Assembly (NCBI RefSeq): GCF_000217815.1
Contig: NC_015707.1
Location: 1,538,014 to 1,602,013 of the forward strand
Origin: Pseudothermotoga thermarum DSM 5069
Lineage (GTDB): Bacteria > Thermotogota > Thermotogae > Thermotogales > DSM-5069
Direction: 5' to 3'
Length of the DNA: 64,000 nucleotides
Each line of letters begins with the position of its first letter. Positions within the stretch are counted from its first letter, which is position 1. The position numbers and the translations under genes were made by a program. Shown here in pieces: positions 39,569 to 47,613 of the stretch. The notes beneath the pieces are model-generated. The model was given only the letters and a program-made list of their open reading frames with translations. It was not told the DNA's origin and made no database searches.

Positions 39569-40912
39569 TCACATTTTAAGTATCCATTTCACAGTGTAAA
39601 AGTATACTGCAATTCCAGAGATATCAACCAAAGTTGTTAAAAGCGGTCCAGCCATTATAGCTGGGTCAACGTGTATCAGTTTACCTATGAATGGCAGCGA
39701 AGCTCCAAGTAGATTTGAATATATCGTCACAACAACCAATGCGGCGGCAACGGCAAAACTTACATTTAGTGAAGGGGTTGCTATCATAGATCTCAAGAAC
39801 AAAACAACGGCTAAAATGAATGCTATTATAGTCGAAACCACAAATTCTCTAACCATTACTTTCCACCAATCTTTTGGTTTTATCTCCCCAAGTGCCATTC
39901 CACGAATGATCAACGCAGAAATTTGCGAGCCAATGTTTCCCCCAGAATCAATCATCGCAGGCATGAAAGCGGCTATTACAGGCAAGGCTGCCAAAAGTTC
40001 TTCAAAACTTGCAATGATCCCTTGACTCACTGTTCCCAAAAGAAGCAATATCACAAGCCACGGCAGTCTTTTACCAACCAATTTAGGCAAACTCGTGTGG
40101 AAATACGATTCCTCTATTGTGATAACAGAACTCATCTTTTGGATATCCTCAGTTGCTTCTTCATCTATGACATCAACAATATCGTCTATGGTTATTATTC
40201 CAATCAATCTTTGCTCGCTGTCCACAACCGGTACAACAAACAAGTCGTATTTTCTCATTATCTGTGCCACTTGCTCTTGATCATCCGTTGCGTACACAAA
40301 CACCGGTTCTGGATTCATGACTTGGCTGACAAGATTCTCTGGGTCGGCAAAGATCAAATCTTGAAGTTCAACAATACCTACTAACTTGCGTGTTCTATCT
40401 ATTACAGGCATTACTTGAACGGTTTCTTTGTCCTTACCCTCCTTCCTGATTTTTTCAAGCGCTTCTTTAACGGTCATGTTTTCGTAAAGCTCAAGACATT
40501 TCGGAGTTGTTAAACGACCTGCAGAATTCTCAGGATAGTTGAGTAAGGACAAAGTCAAAGCTCTTTCCTCAGGGGTAAGGTAAGAAAGAAGCTGGTTGAC
40601 AACGTTTGCCGGCATTTCCTCCAAAAGCTCTGCTCTGTCATCTGGATCCATGGAAAGGAATATTTCACGAAGTTTTTCCTCTTTGAACAATTCTATCAAC
40701 GCTCTTTGATCATCTGCTTCCAATTCGCTGAAAACAATGGCAGCTTTATCTTTAGGTAATAAACGAAAAACGACGATTTTCTCGTCTGGTGGAAGTTCTT
40801 CTATCATTTCAAGTATTTCCGCTGGTTCTTGATCTGCAAGTAACATTTTCAACGTTCTAAAATCCTTGTTCTCGATAAATTTCTTGATATCGATTTGGAG
40901 CCTCACCTTCAT
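39569..40912 (-). CDS. mgtE: Magnesium channel/transporter MgtE
   Basis: Mg2+ channel of 447 residues: a helical MgtE N domain (about 25-125, with repeats such as D-P-D-D-R-A-E-L-L-E-E-M-P), a CBS-domain pair (about 130-260) and five membrane helices (about 285-445). The cytoplasmic part closes the pore when Mg2+ is plentiful. The M-P-A-M-I-D-S-G-G-N-I-G-S-Q motif is the ion-selective family signature. The ATG follows AGGAGGTGA. A short frame with its own strong ribosome site lies immediately upstream and may control translation. Confidence 0.93.
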   Translation of the reverse strand: MKVRLQIDIKKFIENKDFRTLKMLLADQEPAEILEMIEELPPDEKIVVFRLLPKDKAAIVFSELEADDQRALIELFKEEKLREIFLSMDPDDRAELLEEMPANVVNQLLSYLTPEERALTLSLLNYPENSAGRLTTPKCLELYENMTVKEALEKIRKEGKDKETVQVMPVIDRTRKLVGIVELQDLIFADPENLVSQVMNPEPVFVYATDDQEQVAQIMRKYDLFVVPVVDSEQRLIGIITIDDIVDVIDEEATEDIQKMSSVITIEESYFHTSLPKLVGKRLPWLVILLLLGTVSQGIIASFEELLAALPVIAAFMPAMIDSGGNIGSQISALIIRGMALGEIKPKDWWKVMVREFVVSTIIAFILAVVLFLRSMIATPSLNVSFAVAAALVVVTIYSNLLGASLPFIGKLIHVDPAIMAGPLLTTLVDISGIAVYFYTVKWILKM

Positions 40913-40922
40913 TCCATCACCT

Positions 40923-40973
40923 CCTAGGAAGTTTATGGTGGCAAACTTATGGAGTTACTGGTACCTTCCAAGG
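40923..40973 (-). promoter_or_regulatory. Candidate switch hairpin over the mgtE ribosome site
   Basis: In the mRNA CCTTGGAAG (40973-40965) can pair with CTTCCTAGG (40931-40923), eight of nine bases. This covers part of the mgtE AGGAGG and the leader TTG. An alternative hairpin, AAGTTT with AAACTT, shares bases with it, so the two folds exclude each other. Confidence 0.45.
40933..40971 (-). CDS. Candidate 12-residue mgtE leader peptide
   Basis: A TTG-initiated frame seven bases after AAGGAGGTG (40987-40979), a ribosome site as strong as any in the window. It encodes 12 residues, M-E-G-T-S-N-S-I-S-L-P-P, then TAA, eight bases before the mgtE ribosome site. A strong site with no other start codon in range argues it is translated. 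The Pro-Pro-stop ending could slow the ribosome. Leader peptides controlling Mg2+ transporter genes are known elsewhere (for example mgtL in enterobacteria), but this one has no recognisable sequence relation to them. Confidence 0.5.
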   Translation of the reverse strand: MEGTSNSISLPP

Positions 40974-41058
40974 CTTTTCACCTCCTTAAAAGTGATGTTC
41001 AACTTATATTTTAGCGATTCAACAATGCTTAAAAACCATGCTTGCCTAAAGTTATAAG

Positions 41059-41079
41059 CAAATTTTTGTTAAAAATTTG
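41059..41079. repeat. AT-rich inverted repeat between mgtE and tsaC
   Basis: CAAATTTTT-GTT-AAAAATTTG, perfect nine-base arms. It follows tsaC on the minus strand but has no T-run of its own. It may be a weak terminator or protein site. Confidence 0.4.
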
Positions 41080-41085
41080 AAAAAA

Positions 41086-42102
41086 CTATTCGACAACCTC
41101 GCTGGCAGCTTTTTTCAACCTGTTCATGACCGAGAAAAGTATTCCCTTAGGTTCCATGGCTAAAACTATCGCCGCCGAAACCGGCAAGTTATCTACACTT
41201 CTAAGAACGTTGTACAAATTCTGCGCTATGGTGAATGGTTCACTGAGTCGACCAAGAACAAGTATTCTTCGGTTTTTGAATTTGTGAGAGTACTCCTCAG
41301 GGCATATGATAACCGAATTTGGATACTTGGCAAAGACTTCGTCAAGTTGTTCTTCGTTGTAAACAAGAATCAATGGTTTGTTTGGAGAATAATGCCTGTA
41401 CGTCATGCCAGGTGAAAGAGGCCGGGATGGTTGTTTTTCCAACATCAATAGAAATTCTGGTACCTCCAAATCGGGAATAACTTGCTTAAGTTCTTCAATC
41501 GTTGCTGGCCCTGGTCGAAGCAGTATCGGACGATCTTTTGAAAAATCGATGATGGACGATTCGAGCCCAAGAGGTGTTTCGCCGGCGTCTATTATTACAT
41601 CGATCAACCCGTAGAGATCTTCCACGACATGTTCAGCTTTGGTTGGACTTGGTCTTCCAGAAAGGTTAGCACTTGGGGCAGCTATTGGGGTACCACTTAA
41701 CTTTATCAACAGCCTTGCAACCGGATGACTTGGCATCCTAACTGCAATGGTTTCAAGTCCACCAGTCACTTCTTTTGGTACTTTTGCGGATTTTTTGAAT
41801 ATCAAGGTCACCGGTCCAGGCCAGAATTTTTCGATGACTTTTTCAGCAATTTTTGTGTCTTGTTCTACAAGTTCATAAAGTTGCTGAAGTTCACAGATAT
41901 GAACTATCAAAGGGTTATCGGGTGGGCGATTTTTCACCTTGAAAATCTTCAAAACTCCAACTACGTTGAAACAATCAGCACCCAGGCCGTAAACGGTCTC
42001 TGTTGGGAACGCGACCACACCGCCTTCTTTTATAACCTTTGCGGCTCTTTGAAGAATACTTACATTTGGCTCAACAGCGTCTACTTTGAGAATCATCGTC
42101 AT
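41086..42102 (-). CDS. tsaC: L-threonylcarbamoyladenylate synthase (Sua5 type)
   Basis: Makes threonylcarbamoyl-AMP from threonine, bicarbonate and ATP for the t6A37 modification of tRNA. 338 residues: a YrdC/TsaC domain (about 8-205, with F-P-T-E-T-V-Y-G-L-G at 32-41, P-S-A-N and S-G near 144-149, and a late S-S-I-I-D motif) followed by the C-terminal Sua5 domain. This makes it the long Sua5 form. The ATG follows GGGAGGG. Its upstream region abuts the decayed insertion sequence. Confidence 0.92.
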   Translation of the reverse strand: MTMILKVDAVEPNVSILQRAAKVIKEGGVVAFPTETVYGLGADCFNVVGVLKIFKVKNRPPDNPLIVHICELQQLYELVEQDTKIAEKVIEKFWPGPVTLIFKKSAKVPKEVTGGLETIAVRMPSHPVARLLIKLSGTPIAAPSANLSGRPSPTKAEHVVEDLYGLIDVIIDAGETPLGLESSIIDFSKDRPILLRPGPATIEELKQVIPDLEVPEFLLMLEKQPSRPLSPGMTYRHYSPNKPLILVYNEEQLDEVFAKYPNSVIICPEEYSHKFKNRRILVLGRLSEPFTIAQNLYNVLRSVDNLPVSAAIVLAMEPKGILFSVMNRLKKAASEVVE

Positions 42103-42182
42103 ACAAAGTCCCTCCCAAATTACTTTATCATTATTTTGACCAATGGAGGTGTCAACTTAAGCTGGGGAATAAGATAAAATAA

Positions 42183-42220
42183 ACGGGAACCAACTCTTCT
42201 CACCGAAAGGAGGTTCCCGT
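42183..42220 (+). repeat. Inverted repeat over the transposase ribosome site
   Basis: ACGGGAACC (42183-42191) and GGTTCCCGT (42212-42220) pair in RNA and hide the AAAGGAGG site at 42206-42213. This is a device known in insertion sequences to block translation of read-in transcripts. Confidence 0.6.
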
Positions 42221-42224
42221 AAAG

Positions 42225-42658
42225 ATGAAAGTTACAACAACAAATATCACCCAGTACCTATACCAAATTATACCAAACCTTTTTCAAAGACAAAGAGTTC
42301 CACATGAGGCGAAAGTATGAACTTGCATTAAGGAAGGCAGCAGCCATAATTGGAGTCAGTCATGAAGCCTTGAGGAAATGGTGGGCAAGGATGAAAGAAG
42401 AGATATTTGCTGAGAAGATAGAAGGCAATGCAGTAGTAGCTATAGACAAGATGAAAGTGAACATAAATGAGGTTAAGAGGAAGAAAGTGATCTATGCGTT
42501 GGTCAGTAAGACACGAGAGAAAGGCAAAGCAAGGGCCATGGTACTGGGAAGCGAGAAAAAAGAATATGGGATATTGGGAACACGAGCATGAGAGGTTTGG
42601 GGAAAGAAGTCTTGTTGAGAGTGTGATAGGGATAACGAGGTACAGGCTGAGGACATAG
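42225..42658 (+). pseudogene. Transposase remnant (frameshifted, internal deletion)
   Basis: ATG at 42225 follows AAAGGAGG and opens about 31 codons ending V-P-H-E-A-K-V-stop near 42318. The homologous continuation K-Y-E-L-A-L-R-K-A-A-A-I-I-G-V-S-H-E-A-L-R is in another frame, marking a frameshift near 42312-42316. The second piece runs through a helix-turn-helix and V-V-A-I-D-K-M-K-V, probably the first catalytic Asp region. At about 42560-42591 the frame shifts again, joining to H-E-R-F-G-E-R-S-L-V-E-S-V, a C-terminal motif of these enzymes. The central catalytic part is missing. Confidence 0.78.
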
Positions 42659-42742
42659 TTAAGTGGCTATTTCCATTTCTTCTATTAGTGCAATTTTCCT
42701 TCTTAAGTTGACAGGTCCAAATGCATAAATTAGATTGTGAAA

Positions 42743-42751
42743 TGGTATAAT
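42743..42751 (+). promoter_or_regulatory. Extended -10 promoter of the NuoEF gene cluster
   Basis: TGGTATAAT, 48 bases before the TTG start of the first NuoE-like gene and 29 bases beyond the IS right end. Confidence 0.65.
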
Positions 42752-42798
42752 AACAACAGGGTTTGTGAATTTATTAACATCCCGAGGAGGTGGCTTAG

Positions 42799-43293
42799 TT
42801 GGCAGATGTATGCACAACCGGTGAAAGACTCTTCAAAGAGCTGGATGAGTACATAGAATCCGTTGGAGCAAAGCCGGACAAATTGATCTCGATACTTCAA
42901 AAAGCCCAAGAGTTGTTTGGCTATCTTTCTCCTGAGGTTCAACAACACATTGCCGATACTTTGAAGATTCCTGCCTCTCAAGTGTACGGTGTTGTGACCT
43001 TTTACAATTTCTTCTCCACCAAGCCCAAGGGTAAGATTCAGATAAAAGTCTGCTTGGGCACGGCTTGCTACGTAAAAGGCGCAGATAGAATCTTGGAAAG
43101 ATTTCTTGAAGAACTTCAAGTCAAACCAGAAGAACCTACCAAAGATGGTTTGTTCTCAGTTCACCCAGTTAGATGTCTAGGTGCGTGCAGCATGGCTCCT
43201 GTGATTTTGGTCGGGGAAAAAGATTTCTACGGAAGGCTTAAGCCTGACATGGTTCCGAGGATAATCGCAAAGTACAGGGAGGGTGTAAAATGA
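42799..43293 (+). CDS. NuoE-like [2Fe-2S] subunit, module 1 (HydC/HndA type)
   Basis: 164-residue thioredoxin-fold [2Fe-2S] subunit of an NAD(P)H-linked, probably electron-bifurcating complex. The four cluster cysteines are Cys85, Cys90, Cys126 and Cys130 (C-L-G-T-A-C and C-L-G-A-C). An N-terminal helical bundle precedes them. The TTG start follows GAGGAGGTGG. It overlaps the next gene by ATGA. Homologues include NuoE of complex I, HydC of Thermotoga hydrogenase and HndA. No hydrogenase catalytic subunit is in the window, so the partner is unknown. Confidence 0.9.
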   Translation: MADVCTTGERLFKELDEYIESVGAKPDKLISILQKAQELFGYLSPEVQQHIADTLKIPASQVYGVVTFYNFFSTKPKGKIQIKVCLGTACYVKGADRILERFLEELQVKPEEPTKDGLFSVHPVRCLGACSMAPVILVGEKDFYGRLKPDMVPRIIAKYREGVK

Positions 43294-43667
43294 GCAAAAT
43301 CAAATCCCTTGAAGAATTGATGAAGATCAAGGAAAAGGCTTTAAAAGAACTTCAGCTCAGAGATACTGGTAAAAGAGGAAAAATAACCGTTGCAATGGGA
43401 ACTTGTGGAATTGCCGCGGGAGCAAAAGAAACACTTAGGGCAATCGTTGAGGCTTTGAACGAAAACAACATTACAGACATCGCTGTGGTTCAGTCAGGTT
43501 GTATGGGACTTTGCGAGGTAGAGCCAACTGTTGAAGTGCGTTTGGAAGGTCAAGAACCTGTTGTCTACGGTCACGTTACTCCTGATAATGCCAAAAGGAT
43601 TGTCAAACTTCACATAATGAACAACCAAGTTGTAACCGATCTTCTTGTAAGAAGAGGCGAAATCTAA
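43290..43667 (+). CDS. Small thioredoxin-like [2Fe-2S] ferredoxin (HndB type)
   Basis: 125-residue protein with a thioredoxin-like ferredoxin domain and three visible cluster cysteines: Cys39 in M-G-T-C-G-I-A-A-G-A, and Cys71 and Cys75 in S-G-C-M-G-L-C-E-V-E-P. This matches HndB of NADP-reducing hydrogenases. It overlaps the NuoE-like gene and is 16 bases before the NuoF-like gene. It probably acts as an electron-carrying subunit of module 1. Whether a cluster is held with only three cysteines needs testing. Confidence 0.85.
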   Translation: MSKIKSLEELMKIKEKALKELQLRDTGKRGKITVAMGTCGIAAGAKETLRAIVEALNENNITDIAVVQSGCMGLCEVEPTVEVRLEGQEPVVYGHVTPDNAKRIVKLHIMNNQVVTDLLVRRGEI

Positions 43668-43683
43668 AAAGAGGTGATCCTAA

Positions 43684-45483
43684 GTGCCTTTGACAACAAG
43701 CACCATACTAATATGCGCTGGAGGAGCTTGTCTATCCGCAGGCGAAGAAAGTGTAAAATCGGCGCTTGAAAAGGAAATACAAAAGTACGCTTTACAAGAT
43801 GTGGTTAGAATAGTTGAAACCGGCTGCATGGGTGCATGCAGTTTGGGTCCTTTGATGGTTATTTACCCTGAAGGTGTTTTCTACCAGAAGTTGACACCCG
43901 ATGCCGCAAGAAAAATTGTTCAAGAGCATATTTTGAAAGGAAGAATAGTTCAAGAATATCTTTACAAACTTCCAACCGGCGAGGTTGTTCCACAAGCAGT
44001 TGAAAAATTGCCATTTTTTGCCAAACAAGTCAAAATCGCCACACGAAACGTTGGATACATAGACCCAACCAACATAGAAGAGTACATAGCAAGAGACGGT
44101 TACTTTGCTTTGGCAAAAGTTTTGAACGAAATGACTCCCGAACAGGTGATCGAGGAAATAAAAAAGAGTGGACTTCGCGGTAGAGGAGGAGCAGGCTTTC
44201 CAACGGGTTTGAAGTGGGAACTTACCAGAAAGGCAAAGGGAGAAAGGAAATTTGTCGTGTGCAACGCGGACGAAGGAGACCCTGGCGCATTCATGGACCG
44301 CTCAATCTTAGAAGGAGATCCTCATACAGTGTTGGAAGCAATGGCTATAGCAGGTTATGCCATAGGTGCCAACCAAGGTTACATCTACGTGAGGGCAGAA
44401 TATCCGCTTGCGATTGAAAGACTCACGATAGCCATCGAACAAGCCAGGGAATATGGCTTTTTGGGCGACAACATAATGGGAACAGGTTTTAATTTTGACA
44501 TAGAGTTAAGGATTGGAGCTGGCGCTTTCGTTTGTGGTGAAGAAACTGCTCTCATTGCCTCCATCGAAGGTAAAAGAGGTCAACCTCGCGTCAAACCACC
44601 GTATCCAGCTCAAAGCGGAGTTTGGGGAATGCCAACGGTTATAAACAACGTCGAAACTTTCGCATGTGTTCCACCCATTATCATAAAAGGTGCCGATTGG
44701 TTCAGGAGCATAGGTACGGAAAAATCTCCAGGAACAAAGGTTTTTGCACTGGCTGGTAAGATAACCAACACCGGTTTGGTGGAAGTTCCGATGGGTATAA
44801 CCTTAAGAGAACTTTTGTACGAAATCGGTGGAGGATCTTCAACTGGGAAGAAGATCAAAGCCGTTCAAACCGGTGGTCCAAGTGGAGGATGCATTCCTTC
44901 GGAGTACTTCGATACACCTGTTGACTACGAGTCGCTCCAAAAGCTTGGCGCGATAATGGGTTCTGGTGGAATGATCGTGATGGATGAAGATGATTGTATG
45001 GTCGACGTTGCAAAGTTCTTCTTGGAGTTTACCGTGGACGAATCGTGTGGAAAATGCACTCCATGCCGTGAGGGAACGAGGGAAATGCTCAGAATCTTAG
45101 AAAGAATTGTCTCCGGAGAAGGAACTATGGAAGATTTGGAAAAACTAGAAATACTTGGAAACGTTATAAAAGATTCTTCACTCTGTGGCTTGGGTCAAAC
45201 CGCTCCAAACCCTGTTCTCAGCACTCTTAAATATTATCGTCACGAATACGAAGCCCACGTGAAAGAAAAGCGCTGTCCAGCCTTAAGGTGTAAGAACTTG
45301 ATCAGGTACGTCATAGATCCTGCAAAGTGCGTCGGTTGTACCGCGTGCGCCAGAGTTTGTCCAGTCAACGCCATTTCTGGTGATGTGCGTAAAGTACACT
45401 CTATCGACAACGAAATTTGCGTTAAATGTGGTAGCTGTATAGAAGTGTGTCGATTTGGCGCCATAAGCAAAGTATCACCGTGA
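43684..45483 (+). CDS. NuoF-like NAD(P)H/FMN subunit with extra clusters, module 1 (HydB/HndC type)
   Basis: 599-residue flavin subunit. Domains in order: a thioredoxin-like [2Fe-2S] domain (Cys11, Cys16, Cys48, Cys52); the NuoF core with [10 protein letters not shown] for NADH/FMN near 165-174; the [4Fe-4S] site [12 protein letters not shown]; and a C-terminal 2x[4Fe-4S] ferredoxin domain ([11 protein letters not shown] and [11 protein letters not shown]). This is the layout of HydB in bifurcating hydrogenases. The GTG start follows AGAGGTGATC. All cluster ligands look intact. Confidence 0.92.
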   Translation: MPLTTSTILICAGGACLSAGEESVKSALEKEIQKYALQDVVRIVETGCMGACSLGPLMVIYPEGVFYQKLTPDAARKIVQEHILKGRIVQEYLYKLPTGEVVPQAVEKLPFFAKQVKIATRNVGYIDPTNIEEYIARDGYFALAKVLNEMTPEQVIEEIKKSGLRGRGGAGFPTGLKWELTRKAKGERKFVVCNADEGDPGAFMDRSILEGDPHTVLEAMAIAGYAIGANQGYIYVRAEYPLAIERLTIAIEQAREYGFLGDNIMGTGFNFDIELRIGAGAFVCGEETALIASIEGKRGQPRVKPPYPAQSGVWGMPTVINNVETFACVPPIIIKGADWFRSIGTEKSPGTKVFALAGKITNTGLVEVPMGITLRELLYEIGGGSSTGKKIKAVQTGGPSGGCIPSEYFDTPVDYESLQKLGAIMGSGGMIVMDEDDCMVDVAKFFLEFTVDESCGKCTPCREGTREMLRILERIVSGEGTMEDLEKLEILGNVIKDSSLCGLGQTAPNPVLSTLKYYRHEYEAHVKEKRCPALRCKNLIRYVIDPAKCVGCTACARVCPVNAISGDVRKVHSIDNEICVKCGSCIEVCRFGAISKVSP

Positions 45484-45496
45484 AAGGGGGGCTAAG

Positions 45497-45988
45497 ATGG
45501 CGCTCGACCGCGAGAAGGTGTACGAAATAATCCAAAAAGCAAAAAGCGAGACTTTGGAAGAAAGAGATGTTTTGATCAACACGCTTCACAGAATTCAAGA
45601 CTATTTTGGAAATTACATTCCAATTGAAGCCGCACAACTTGTTGCACAGGAACTTAAAGTACCAGAATCAAAGGTTTATGAGGTTCTGACCTTCTACACG
45701 ATGTTTTCGACAAAACCAAGGGGAAAGTACGTAATAAGAGTCTGCGTCAACTTGCCGTGCCACGTCACCGGCGGAAGAGAGATCGTGAAAACATTGAAAG
45801 AGGTTTTGCAAATCGATTTTGATCAAACCACACCGGATGGGCTTTTCACTTTGGAGAAAACAAGTTGCCTTGGACTCTGCGGAGTGGCTCCCGTGATAAT
45901 GATAAACGACGAATACTTTGGAGACTTGACACCTAAGAAAGTTCGGGAAATTATAGAAAACCTTAGAAATGGTGGTGATAAAAAATGA
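45497..45988 (+). CDS. NuoE-like [2Fe-2S] subunit, module 2
   Basis: 163-residue second NuoE homologue with cysteines at 83, 88, 124 and 128 (C-V-N-L-P-C and C-L-G-L-C). It follows module 1 by 13 bases with AAAGGGGGGC before the ATG and overlaps the next gene by ATGA. It is clearly diverged from the first copy, so it is an old duplication rather than a recent one. It presumably pairs with the NuoF-like protein directly downstream. Confidence 0.9.
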   Translation: MALDREKVYEIIQKAKSETLEERDVLINTLHRIQDYFGNYIPIEAAQLVAQELKVPESKVYEVLTFYTMFSTKPRGKYVIRVCVNLPCHVTGGREIVKTLKEVLQIDFDQTTPDGLFTLEKTSCLGLCGVAPVIMINDEYFGDLTPKKVREIIENLRNGGDKK

Positions 45989-47613
45989 AGCCAACGATCG
46001 TACTGGTCTCGGTGGATTCAAACAGCGTTCTTTTGGGAGCCAGACAGTTTGTAAATTACTTAAGAGAATTGATCGATAAATACAACCTCAAAGACATGGT
46101 TGAAGTCCTTGAAACTGGTACCATGGGTGTCTACACGCAAGGTGTTTTGATGGCAGTCTTCCCCGACGATGTTTATTACTCTGTGAAAACGGTTCAAGAC
46201 GTAGAAAAGATCGTTTTGGAACATCTTTTAAAAGGTAGGCCTGTTTTAAGTCTGGAAATACCGAAAGAAAAACTGAAGGTTGTAGTAGAAAAAGAGAAAG
46301 TTTCTGCCGAAACTCGAATAGTTTTGAGAAATGTTGGAGTGATAAACCCAAAGAACATAGAAGAATACATCGCAAGGGATGGTTATTTTGCTCTGCACAA
46401 AGTTTTGACCCAGATGAAACCACACGAAGTCATAGAGGTTGTAAAAGCGTCCGGTTTGAGGGGACGCGGTGGGGCAGGTTTTCCAACCGGTTTAAAGTGG
46501 GAGTTCACAGCCAAAGCAAAAGCAGACCAAAAATACGTTATCTGCAACGCTGACGAAGGCGAACCAGGAACCTTCAAAGATAGGTTGATAATGGAAGGAG
46601 ACCCACATTCGGTTATAGAAGCCATGGTCATATGCGGATACGCCGTTGGAGCAACCAAAGGTTACATCTACATCAGAGGAGAGTACTACGGATCGGTGGA
46701 AAACATACAGAAAGCCATTCAGGATGCTTATGAATATGGATTTCTTGGCAAGAACATTTTAGGAACAGACTTTTCCTTCGATCTAACCGTAAGGCTGGGC
46801 GCTGGTGCGTACGTTTGTGGTGAAGAAACCGCTCTGCTTGAATCAATTGAGGGGAAAGCAGGCAGACCAAGGTTGAAACCACCGTATCCTCCAACCCATG
46901 GTCTTTTCGGAAAACCAACAGTCATAAACAACGTTGAAACTTTTGCCAACATCCCGATGATAATACTCAACGGTCCTGATTGGTTCAAATCCTTTGGAAC
47001 ACCAAATTCCCCTGGAACAAAAGTTTATTCACTCGTTGGAAACGTTGTGAGACGCGGTATCGTCGAGGTTCCAATGGGTACAACCGTTAGGGATTTGATT
47101 TACCGATTCGGAGGAGGATTGGTTGGAGGCAAAGAGCTTTACATGGTTCAAACTGGTGGAACGGCAGGTACCTTCATTGGCGTTGATAAACTCGATGTCC
47201 CATTGGACTACGATTCCTTTGCAAAGTACGGTGTTTCAATTGGTTCTGGCGTTATACTGGCGATGAGTGAAGATGTATGCCCCGTCGACGTGGCTCTCAA
47301 CACGATGCAGTTCTTTGAACACGAATCCTGCGGTAAGTGCACACCGTGCAGGGAAGGAACAAGGTTGGCTGTGCAGATACTTGAGAGAATGAGCAAAGGA
47401 CAGGGTAAAAAAGAAGATCTTGAGACTTTGAAAGAAATTGCCAAGGTTACCCAGGAAGCCTCACTTTGCGGTCTAGGTCAAAGTATAAACGTTCCTTTGC
47501 TTTCGATACTTCAAAACTTCGAAAGCGATTTCCTTGCTCACATCGGCGCAAAAAGTTGTCCACGAGGAGTATGTGAATTCGTCACTCCTCAGAAGAAGAA
47601 GGTGAAGGTGTAG
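45985..47613 (+). CDS. NuoF-like NAD(P)H/FMN subunit with degenerate N-domain, module 2
   Basis: 542-residue flavin subunit. The NuoF core is intact, with [22 protein letters not shown] and the cluster motif [12 protein letters not shown]. The N-terminal 85 residues are homologous to the thioredoxin-like domain of the first copy but have lost all four cluster cysteines: V-D-S-N-S-V replaces C-A-G-G-A-C, and T-G-T-M-G-V-Y replaces T-G-C-M-G-A-C. The C-terminal double ferredoxin is absent. Its 3' end overlaps convergent scpB by 32 bases. Confidence 0.9.
   Translation: MKPTIVLVSVDSNSVLLGARQFVNYLRELIDKYNLKDMVEVLETGTMGVYTQGVLMAVFPDDVYYSVKTVQDVEKIVLEHLLKGRPVLSLEIPKEKLKVVVEKEKVSAETRIVLRNVGVINPKNIEEYIARDGYFALHKVLTQMKPHEVIEVVKASGLRGRGGAGFPTGLKWEFTAKAKADQKYVICNADEGEPGTFKDRLIMEGDPHSVIEAMVICGYAVGATKGYIYIRGEYYGSVENIQKAIQDAYEYGFLGKNILGTDFSFDLTVRLGAGAYVCGEETALLESIEGKAGRPRLKPPYPPTHGLFGKPTVINNVETFANIPMIILNGPDWFKSFGTPNSPGTKVYSLVGNVVRRGIVEVPMGTTVRDLIYRFGGGLVGGKELYMVQTGGTAGTFIGVDKLDVPLDYDSFAKYGVSIGSGVILAMSEDVCPVDVALNTMQFFEHESCGKCTPCREGTRLAVQILERMSKGQGKKEDLETLKEIAKVTQEASLCGLGQSINVPLLSILQNFESDFLAHIGAKSCPRGVCEFVTPQKKKVKV

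Larger units (their letters stand above)
42150..42713 (+). mobile_element. Decayed insertion sequence, 564 bp
   Basis: Bounded by perfect 12-base inverted repeats TGTCAACTTAAG (42150-42161) and CTTAAGTTGACA (42702-42713). It contains one broken transposase frame with a ribosome site. The transposase fragments look like the IS6/ISPfu-type DDE enzymes seen in thermophiles (recollection, moderate confidence). No target duplication is visible. At this length it cannot encode a full transposase and is presumably immobile unless helped by a relative elsewhere. Confidence 0.82.

Noticed and set aside
40913-41060. M-box magnesium riboswitch before mgtE
   Set aside because: Too short and without the conserved M-box core; only the small ORF and local hairpins are seen.
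42141-42722. Target-site duplication flanking the IS remnant
   Set aside because: Flanks CAATGGAGG and GGTCCAAAT do not match in direct orientation; either it was lost or the ends have been rearranged.
46088-46423. 111-codon minus-strand open frame inside the second NuoF-like gene
   Set aside because: Shadow of a conserved gene, no start signals.
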